From NCBI GenBank assembly GCA_900128395.1, contig LT649484.1:1-12021 (forward strand): a DNA stretch of 12,021 nucleotides. Direction: 5' to 3'. Numbering within the stretch: position 1 is the stretch's first letter; each line of letters begins with the position of its first letter. The notes beneath the pieces were generated by a model, which was given only the letters and a program-made list of their open reading frames with translations, searched no databases and was not told the DNA's origin. The stretch is from Stramenopiles sp. TOSAG23-2 (Eukaryota > Sar). Positions 1-6,900 of the stretch are shown in pieces. The translations under genes were made by a program, and so were the position numbers.

Positions 1-228
1 GGATGTGCATAACTTTTATTATTACTGTAATAGATATTGCATGTATTAGAATATACAGTAGAAATAATAATAATAAAAGCGATATAACTCGATCAGCAAA
101 ACCTTGATATTTTCCCAATGCTAATCGCTACTTACTTACTAATAGGAGATATCATCAATTAAGTATACATCTTTCTTTACATAACAACTTGTACCATCAA
201 TTATTTTTAAGCAAATAGTTTGTAACAG
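1..228 (+). other. Upstream flank, probably intron ending at an acceptor at 227-228
   Basis: This stretch is AT-rich and stop-rich in all frames, and I see no coding segment in it. The coiled-coil reading frame that follows stays open back to 226, with the stop at 223-225. No ATG lies in that open extension; the first in-frame ATG is at 307. The sequence TTGTAACAG ends at 228, and the coding frame resumes as Leu-Glu-Ile-Gln just after it, which fits a 3' splice site. A TTACTAAT string near 136-143 resembles a branch-point sequence but lies about 85 nt from the acceptor. The intron call is inference; the donor and first exon are not visible here. Confidence 0.4.
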
Positions 229-1133
229 TTAGAAATCCAAAGGCAGCGTCATGTAATCGAAACATTGAAAGAGTCTAAAGCCATTACGAACCAAACCATT
301 TTAGAAATGCGAGAAGCAAATGAGAAATTGTCGACGGAAAACAATGGTTTGCGAGATATCATTGATGGTAAACACGATGAATTAAAAAGCTATGCTCATA
401 CACACGGCGATTTGAAAGCAAGACTTGAAGGATATGAGGTACTTATTCAGAAACAAGAAGAGGATATAACATCATTGCAAAGCGAATTGTCAGTACATGT
501 GGAACGCATAAAACACCTTGAAGACAAAAATGTAGAAACGAAAGGTCATTTGGATAGAAAACACGAGGAAAATCAACACGTTATCGAAGAGTTGAATGAA
601 AGTAACACACATTTTGTAACATTAAAAGAAAGATGTGAGCGTTTAACAGCATCTTTGCAACAAGCTTTGACAGACAAAAAAACGTTAGAAAAAGAGATTG
701 GACATCTCATGGTAAAGAGAAACAAAAGTTAAACCACAAAATTGAAACGATGGGAGGGATTTTGAAGAGCCAACAGAACGAGAAAGAACAAGCTGTTACA
801 GAGAAAGAAGCATTGGAAAGTTCGATTAGACGTGATAGCATTATGCATAAGAAAATTTTAGATGATTTAAGATTATCTACAAATAACAATATGGGAGGGA
901 GTAGGAATAAAAGAAGTACTTACCGTCCTTTGTCTTACGATGATATGAGGACGACGGAAGAAAGTGAAAAATTTTCACTTTCCACTTCTGCAATAAGTAA
1001 AGCTTTGGAAGATGTAGATCATGGTTTATTAACATTTGTTAGTGAGGAAGAGGCTGCTGAGGAGGAATTAAGAAGGATTCATGGATTATTGGGAGTTGAT
1101 CCGAATGTAAATTCACCTTTTCGAACGTATTGA
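229..1133 (+). CDS. Coiled-coil protein, 5'-partial, frame broken near 706-729
   Basis: I do not recognise a named family. The protein is rich in Glu, Lys, Gln and Leu with heptad-like spacing, as in long structural coiled-coil proteins of the cytoskeleton, centrosome or Golgi type; no finer role can be given. The frame open from 229 reads through to a TAA at 730-732. The coiled coil then continues in a different frame (Gln-Lys-Leu-Asn-His-Lys-Ile-Glu-Thr-Met) through to a TGA at 1131-1133. The C-terminal 80 or so residues are not coiled coil: a short Asn/Gly/Arg/Ser-rich stretch leads into an acidic helix and a tail ending Arg-Thr-Tyr. The first in-frame ATG is at 307, but the coiled coil starts before it, so the true start is probably on an upstream exon. 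The break could be a very short intron, an indel in the genome, or a sequence error. An AATAAA follows 24 nt after the stop. Confidence 0.65.
712..728 (+). other. Frame break; candidate 17-nt GT-AG segment
   Basis: The upstream frame ends in Glu-Ile-Gly-His-Leu-Met at 711 and the downstream frame is good coding from 729. The bases between run GTAAAG...AAAAG, 17 nt, and removing them restores the frame at a codon boundary. A 56-nt GT-AG option (712-767) also restores frame but would delete residues that keep heptad spacing (Leu, Ile, Met and Leu at a/d positions). Loss of the two bases at 709-710 gives the best heptad register across the join, so a 2-base insertion in this copy is an equal contender. 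The sequence alone does not decide between these. Confidence 0.3.
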
Positions 1134-1156
1134 AAAAATGTGTTTTCTTTACTTCA

Positions 1157-1162
1157 AATAAA
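1157..1162 (+). terminator. AATAAA polyadenylation-type signal of the coiled-coil gene
   Basis: AATAAA lies 24 nt after the TGA stop, in an AT-rich 3' flank. The spacing is normal for a eukaryotic 3' end, but in DNA this AT-rich the hexamer is also expected by chance. Confidence 0.35.
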
Positions 1163-1229
1163 AATTAAATTTTTTATAAAAATTTTAATTTTTAATTATA
1201 ATGTACATAAATATACATTTCAAATGATC

Positions 1230-1405
1230 TACGAATCGTATAACTTTCGTATTTTTTAAGATAAATCCCTTGAGAAAAAAAATAAAAAAAATAATACGCT
1301 TCATATATATATATGTACGAAGCGTACGAAGTTCGTACATATTATTAATATACGAAGTATATAAAATATTATATTTTTGATGATTAAAATTATATACGAC
1401 TCGTA
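1230..1405. repeat. Cluster of five short palindromes, TACGA/TCGTA family
   Basis: Seen directly: TACGA-a-TCGTA at 1230-1240; TACGCTTC (1295-1302) facing GAAGCGTA (1319-1326) across 16 nt; GTACGAA-g-TTCGTAC at 1324-1338; ATATAC-gaa-GTATAT at 1348-1362; and ATACGA-c-TCGTAT at 1394-1406. GTACGAAG also occurs twice as a direct repeat with 9-bp spacing (1315 and 1324), and TACGAAG again at 1351. Each can form a short hairpin in RNA or a two-fold protein site in DNA. The function is unknown; 3' processing, termination or a miniature repeat element are all possible. Confidence 0.6.
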
Positions 1406-1537
1406 TTATATTTATGATATATATATAAAAAAAAACAAAAATTTTTGCTTCAAGATATACTTACACACATATGTATAGTTTGTGTTTGCAGTAAAAAAAA
1501 ATGCACCAAATCACCCACCCATCACAAACACACAAAA

Positions 1538-3397
1538 TTACATCTTACTCTTAATCACCTTATTGCCTTGATAAATTTTACTTATAATTTTCCAAGTGCC
1601 ATCTTCCCCTTTTAATAAATGGAAATGATCAGTGAAATGTGTATCCCCATTAAAATATTCTTCCGTTAATGATCCAATTGCTGCATTTCCAGTGATGTGA
1701 ATACTATCATTTAAAACAATCCCTTTATAATTTGATGGATGTTTCATATTTGGAACCATTTTAAAAAATACTTCTGGTGTACCAATATAAACTCTGCTAT
1801 CACTAAAACCATTCATTTTACTATCATCTCGAAATATTTTACGTATACGAGACTCATCATTTGCAGCAGTAGCATCAATATATTCTTGCAATACTGCTTT
1901 TACATTATTATGCTCCGTTGTTGAACCATTTAATAATATATTCAGTGGTACAGGATCACCCATTTTTCCATTGAAACATTTTGACACAATTTTAAATTTA
2001 CCATTTTCACGTAATAAATGAAAATAATCAACAAAACTAATGCTTCCACTATAACCATTTTCGACAATATAACCTGATGCAACATTACCATTAACATGTA
2101 TGTCATCGCTTACCATACCTTCATACGTAGGGGAATGTTTTGCCTTTTCAATCGAAGTGAAAAAAGGTTCAGGCGTTCCAAGCATACAATGTGAGCCAAT
2201 ATAACCATTCATTATAGCAGCAGAGCTATGAAAAACATTACGTAATCGTTGCTCACTTTTAGCTACTGTACCATCAATGTACTCTTGTAATACAGCTTTC
2301 ACTTGATCTTTATCTGATTGTGTACCAGAACCATACGTTGCAATTGTTGCAGCTGTTAAATTTGTACTAACATCATCAACTTTGGTTGCTTTAGCAAAAT
2401 TCTTTTTACTATCATTTTTACCTCTTTCAATATTATCATGTCCTGAGGGTCCCATGACTCCACCCTCTACATTTGTTGCTACTTTTGCCCCACGCAAAGT
2501 GGCTTGTGAAGTTAATTCCTCCGGCGCAAATAAAACAATACAACGAACTTCCATACTTTCTCTTGTAGGGTCATGTTTTGCATTTGGATTATCGAATCCA
2601 GTATGCAGACTACCACGAGATCTGGTAGGATCACTATCATAAATTTTTAATATTATTGCTTCATCTTTAGTCATATCAGAAAACCAATAATATTGATGGT
2701 TATTGCTTCTTCTTACTGTATATGTTTCTCCAGTACGATGTGGATATACTAAATCTTGTACACACATATCTTTGTTATAATCTAATGACTCATATGAACA
2801 ACAAGCTAAAGGCCAAGAATTTCCTCCATCCCATCTTCTCCACACATTCATTAAAGCAAAACGATAATTATTTAATAATAAATCATGTATTTTATCTTCT
2901 CCAAGAAGTTCTCTTGTTCGTCTAGGCCCAGATAATAGAGTATGATCGTTGTGTGGACGGTTAAAAGCGTACCCAGCAGCTTTTTTTTCTTTTGCTAAAT
3001 CCAAGTTACGCACAACATAGTCAAAAGGTAACACTTTTGTTGCACCTGTTGCTTTTTTAAGAAAATTTGCACATTCTTGTAAATATATGCTTTCCACTCT
3101 TGCTTTTCGATAGAAATCATCACGTTGCATTTTTGTTGGGGAAGGCAAAATTGTAAAACCTTGTGTATCCAAATCAACTAAATTTTGTATCGGTCTAGCA
3201 TCATAGACAGGACGTTCGAACGGTGTGAAATACGAAAAAGTATGCCTGGATTTGTTCCGCTTTTCAACTTCTTTATCAGTCGAACGTAAATCTCCATAAC
3301 AAGGCCTAGCATCACCATGTTCTTGTGAGAAACGCTCGATATCGAAATAATTAAATTTGACTTTTACTGAATTTAATGATTTTTGTTGCAATGCCAT
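1538..3397 (-). CDS. CmcJ/AsaB-like Fe(II) oxygenase fused to two NTF2-like domains
   Basis: The 619-residue protein has two parts. Residues about 50-292 match the CmcJ/AsaB family of non-haem iron, 2-oxoglutarate-type hydroxylases/desaturases, known from cephamycin and aspergillic acid biosynthesis. The visible landmarks are His149-x-Asp151 and His265 as the likely metal ligands, the Asn-Val-Trp-Arg and Pro-Leu-Ala-Cys segments (184-199), the Gly-Glu-Thr-Tyr segment (223-226), Lys-Ile-Tyr-Asp-Ser (251-255), and Ser-Met-Glu-Val-Arg285, whose Arg could hold the cosubstrate. After a low-complexity linker (about 293-360) come two tandem NTF2-like domains of the putative lumazine-binding/SnoaL-like type, about 363-478 and 496-611. 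Each opens with the same Val-Lys-Ala-Val-Leu-Gln-Glu-Tyr-Ile-Asp string and ends in a Phe-His-Leu-Leu...Lys-Ile-(Val/Ile)-Ser-Lys segment. There is no signal peptide or membrane span, so it is probably cytosolic. The ATG at 3397 is the first in the frame and has GAAAT before it. The substrate is unknown; it is divergent from an ABCC exporter, which suggests small-molecule metabolism. Confidence 0.8.
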   Translation of the reverse strand: MALQQKSLNSVKVKFNYFDIERFSQEHGDARPCYGDLRSTDKEVEKRNKSRHTFSYFTPFERPVYDARPIQNLVDLDTQGFTILPSPTKMQRDDFYRKARVESIYLQECANFLKKATGATKVLPFDYVVRNLDLAKEKKAAGYAFNRPHNDHTLLSGPRRTRELLGEDKIHDLLLNNYRFALMNVWRRWDGGNSWPLACCSYESLDYNKDMCVQDLVYPHRTGETYTVRRSNNHQYYWFSDMTKDEAIILKIYDSDPTRSRGSLHTGFDNPNAKHDPTRESMEVRCIVLFAPEELTSQATLRGAKVATNVEGGVMGPSGHDNIERGKNDSKKNFAKATKVDDVSTNLTAATIATYGSGTQSDKDQVKAVLQEYIDGTVAKSEQRLRNVFHSSAAIMNGYIGSHCMLGTPEPFFTSIEKAKHSPTYEGMVSDDIHVNGNVASGYIVENGYSGSISFVDYFHLLRENGKFKIVSKCFNGKMGDPVPLNILLNGSTTEHNNVKAVLQEYIDATAANDESRIRKIFRDDSKMNGFSDSRVYIGTPEVFFKMVPNMKHPSNYKGIVLNDSIHITGNAAIGSLTEEYFNGDTHFTDHFHLLKGEDGTWKIISKIYQGNKVIKSKM

Positions 3398-3439
3398 ATT
3401 TCTGTTATTTACTTTTTCTCCTTTACAACTATATATATT

Positions 3440-3483
3440 ATATATGTTTTATATATGTATTATATATGTATTATATATATACT
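3440..3483. repeat. 11-bp tandem repeat, four units
   Basis: Four consecutive 11-base units read ATATATGTTTT, ATATATGTATT, ATATATGTATT and ATATATATACT; the middle two are identical. The unit is near one DNA helical turn, so the T/A runs fall on one face. It lies 43 bases upstream of the oxygenase start and may be part of its promoter or simply a minisatellite. Confidence 0.6.
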
Positions 3484-3540
3484 ATATACAATATCTATTA
3501 ATACAAACGAATATATATGTATTTTATATGTTGAATGAGA

Positions 3541-3670
3541 GCTGGGCTGTGTGGGAGAGAGGTGCAACAGAAGAAAAGAAGAGGGTGAGACGCAGACCGC
3601 AGACCAGGCGGCAGACCTTGCGCTTGCCAGAGTAGGCTGGGTAGGCTGGGTAGGCCTGATGCAGCATCAC
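3541..3670. repeat. GC-rich island with two nested short tandem repeats
   Basis: My count for 3541-3660 is 73 G/C of 120 bases (about 61%), in a window that is otherwise about one third G+C. It holds GCAGACC three times (3592, 3599, 3611), then GTAGGCTGG at 3632 and 3641 with a diverged copy GTAGGCCTG at 3650, then the palindrome TGATGC-a-GCATCA at 3657-3669. A T6 run follows at 3687-3692. It might be a regulatory element, a small RNA gene, or inserted DNA. I could not match it to tRNA, 5S, U6 or SRP RNA. Confidence 0.55.
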
Positions 3671-3700
3671 AGAGACGCTCATTTCATTTTTTCTTTTAAG

Positions 3701-3719
3701 GGAATTCCAGAATTCTGGA
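3701..3719. promoter_or_regulatory. 14-bp palindrome with heat-shock-element-like TTCnnGAA
   Basis: Bases 3706-3719 form a perfect 14-bp palindrome, TCCAGAATTCTGGA, overlapping the 8-bp palindrome GGAATTCC at 3701-3708. The TTCCAGAA at 3705-3712 matches the inverted TTCnnGAA pair of heat shock elements, but a third unit with correct spacing is only approximate. It lies between the two divergent starts and could serve either gene. The factor assignment is inference. Confidence 0.3.
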
Positions 3720-3767
3720 TGCTCTATTGATCGGATCGGCGGACAAAAAAAATTTGAAATTTAAAAA

Positions 3768-3812
3768 ATGATGATGATGATGAACATGATGAATAACAAC
3801 AAAAATATATAA
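3768..3812 (+). other. Possible uORF starting in an ATG microsatellite
   Basis: Five ATG codons in a row (3768-3782) are followed in frame by AAC, ATG, ATG and an Asn/Lys-rich run, then TAA at 3810-3812. This gives a 14-residue peptide, MMMMMNMMNNNKNI. It would lie 143 nt before the ABCC start codon, in a different frame from it. If it is in the mRNA, seven in-frame starts would capture scanning ribosomes and lower ABCC translation. Whether the transcript begins upstream of 3768 is not known. Confidence 0.35.
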
Positions 3813-3955
3813 AAAATATATATAATAATACTTCCATTACCATTTCTATCTTTAATTTTGTAAAAAGAATAGAAGAAAATTAACATAGATAGATAACAAA
3901 TTACTACAAAACCTTTTTTTTTTTTATTCCCAACACAATCGCATATAATATAATA

Positions 3956-6900
3956 ATGAAAAACAATAATAGTCGTCATGAAAACAATAAAAGTCCATGG
4001 GATACGGCAAGTATTTTGTCCAAAGCATTTTTTTCTTTCGCAAATCCAATGATGATAAAAGGCTTTAAAGACCCATTAAATCAAATTGATTTAGATGAAT
4101 TACCAAATAACGAAACAGCTGATGTTGTCATTGAAAAATTAAGAATTAATTGGAGAAAAGAATGCGCTTCTAGTCGTAATAGTAAGAAGAAACCTTCATT
4201 GCGAAACGCTATTTATAGTACATTTCGTCGAGATATATTGCTGAGTGGATGGTGGGCATTGATGGAATCAGTTTGTCGAATATGCCAACCTTTATTATTA
4301 GGATATCTATTGACATGGTTAACAACAACAAATTCCAGTACTACTGGTGATGCGAATATGTATGACAATAATAATAATAATAATTCAATGCAAGAAGGTT
4401 TACTGTGGGGTTTAGCATTATCTTCAGTTGGCTTTATACAAATTGTTGTACATCATCGTTTATATTATTTAACAATGTTTTGCGGTGCAAAAATTCGTAT
4501 TGCTTGCAGTGGCTTGATTAACAGAAAATTATTGAAGCTACACTCCTCCTCACTATTAAATGCATCTAGTGGCAAATTGATTAATTTAATAAGTAATGAT
4601 GTTATGCGTTTTGACATGTTTTTGCCTAGATTGCATTTCGGTTGGACTGCACCTTTAGAAATCCCAATCATTGCATTTTTATTATACATAAGAGTTGGAT
4701 TTGTTGCAACGATTTCAGGAATAGCATTTTTGTTCTTAACTGTACCATTACAAATGTATTTTAGCAGAAAGTTAGGCCAACGTCGAAAAATTACTGCTGG
4801 GTGGACAGATAAACGAATGAAAACAACTGCTGAAATATTTTCTGGCATATTATCAATCAAAGCATTTGTATGGGAAGAGCCATTTTCTAAATTAATTGAT
4901 ATATATAGACGAAAAGAACGAACGTCTATTTTTCATGCAATGACTATGAAAAGTTTGAATACTGCGATATCGTTTTTTGCCCCAAATGTTACCATATTGA
5001 TAATCATTTGCACATATTGGTCGCTTGGTAACAAGTTGACAATTGCACTTGTTTTTTCCACTTTGGCATTGATACATGTGTTGAGATTAACTATTGGAAA
5101 GAATTTATGTTTTTTCTTGGAACAGGTAGGTGAAGCAATCACTTCCGTGCAACGTATAGAACATTTTCTTTTAATGGATGAATACATTGACATAAATGAT
5201 CATAATAAAAAAGGAAAGATGGAAAAAGATCAAAAAGAAACACTTGTAGAAGAGACAACGCTAACATTAACAAATGCTAGTTTCAAATGGAATAAAACAG
5301 ATGATAAAAATGCTCTGGAAGATATATCATTTAAGTTATGCGAGAACGATTTATGTGTAATAGATGGAGCTACTGGATCTGGAAAAAGCGCATTGTTACA
5401 AGCAATACTAGGAGAATTAACAATAAATAAATCGAGTGCAATGTCACATATACATAACATAGCATATTCCTCTCAAAAAGCATGGATATTTTCTGGTACG
5501 ATCAAATCAAATATATTATGGGGTGCATCATCTGATGGAATCATAATAGAAAATGTTGAGTCCTCAGATGAAAATAATAGCATCAATAATAATTCTTCTC
5601 CTTTTGATGAGGTGTGGTATAAAAAAGTTATACACGCGTGTTGCTTAGAAAAAGATTTAGAACAATTACCAGATAAAGATGCGACTGAGATTGGGGAAAA
5701 GGGAGTGAATTTATCCGGCGGGCAAAGAGCGCGTATTGGACTAGCTCGGGCAGTCTATGCAAAAAAAAAATTAATTCTTCTGGATGATGTGTTAGCAGCA
5801 TGTGATTCAAAAGTAGCACGTCGTATATTTCGTAATTGTATTTTAAAACTATTGAAGGATCAGTGCGTTATACTTGTAACTCACAGTAAAGAATACCAAG
5901 AATTTGCTACTAAATGTTTAACATTAAATGAAGGTAAATTGATCAACTTCAAAAAAAATGATAATATATTAAATGCAAAAAATGGAAAAGAAAAAGACGA
6001 AATTGTTCAGCTAAATTCCATTCTGGTTAATGATGTAACCAACAATGGCAAAAAAATAGCTCATGTTTTAGTTCCAGAAGAAGAACGTGTGAAAGGCAAA
6101 ATTGAAACTGGTACTTTTTACAAGTATTTACATGCAGCTGGAGATGGACTTGTCCTAAGTGTTGGTTTTTTATTAATAACCACACAAATTTTATCTTTTG
6201 GTGCTGAATTTACATTGAAAACTTGGACAGAATCTAAGAATCCAAATAATGATCGGGATTATTTAAACATTTTCATTATTTTCACAGCTTTTGTAGTTGT
6301 GTTGTCATTTTTAAGAGCTGTATTGTTTTTCCATGCAGCATTGCAAGCATCCACTTCCATACATAATCGTGCTTTTACAAGTGTAGTCCTTTCGCCATTG
6401 ACATTTTTTGTGCAGAATCCATTGGGGCGTATTTTAAATAAATTTAGCAGTGATTTAGGACAAGCAGATGAAACATTGCCTACAACATTATATAGATGCC
6501 TGGAATCTTTGATATTGTGTTTTGGATCTCTTGTAATATGTTGCATAGCAGTTCCATGGATTTTAATCATTGTACTTCCATTATTTTATTTTTTAATTCG
6601 ATTAAGAACATATTTTGTATGTACTGGTCGGGAATTAAAACGATTGGAATCATTGAGTAAATCGCCTTTATTTGTTGCATTTGCAGATTCATTGCATGGT
6701 TTAGTCAGTATACGTTCATTCAATAAAGTCAATGAAGTGACGTTGAAATTTGAAAATAATTTAAATGAAAATTTAAAAGCATGGTATTCATGGCTACTTG
6801 CTAATAGATGGGTTGGCACGAGGCTAGACATAACTTCCTGGGTCATTTTGCTATTAGTTACTTTCGGTGGTGTATTGATGTCATCTGCAAATGCCATTGA

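Larger units (their letters stand above)
1134..1537. other. Convergent intergenic spacer, very AT-rich, no gene seen
   Basis: These 404 bases separate two genes that end toward each other. No convincing reading frame or RNA gene is visible. The content is A/T runs, TA repeats and a group of short inverted repeats built mostly on the core TACGA/TCGTA, listed separately. With two facing 3' ends, these structures would sit in 3' untranslated or termination sequence of one or both transcripts. Confidence 0.6.
3398..3955. promoter_or_regulatory. Divergent promoter region between oxygenase and ABCC genes
   Basis: Both genes point away from these 558 bases, so their promoters must lie here if no upstream exon exists. 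Next to the oxygenase is a TA-rich block with an 11-bp tandem repeat (3440-3483). The middle holds a GC-rich island with repeats (3541-3670), then a T-rich tract and a 14-bp palindrome (3706-3719). Next to the ABCC gene are an ATG microsatellite with a short uORF (3768-3812) and a T12 run (3914-3925) about 30 nt before the start codon. No unambiguous TATA box or initiator can be chosen because TATATA-type strings are everywhere. Confidence 0.55.

Noticed and set aside
676-683. A-AAA-AAC type slippery heptamer for programmed -1 frameshifting in the coiled-coil gene
   Set aside because: The A7C run is out of register with the zero frame, and the coiled coil continues in the original frame for about 25 bases after it.
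712-767. 56-nt GT-AG intron in the coiled-coil gene
   Set aside because: It restores frame and has a more usual length, but removes a segment (729-764) with good heptad spacing. Kept only as an alternative.
1240-1362. loxP-like arms: ATAACTTTCGTAT (1240-1252) and TATACGAAGT (1349-1358)
   Set aside because: The left arm has an extra T, the right arm departs after ten bases, and the gap is about 95 bases instead of 8. Best explained by the local TACGA/TCGTA palindromes.
3357-3635. 92-codon plus-strand frame across the oxygenase start and the GC island
   Set aside because: It begins antisense to the oxygenase, runs through TA repeats giving Tyr/Ile strings, and has no protein-like composition.
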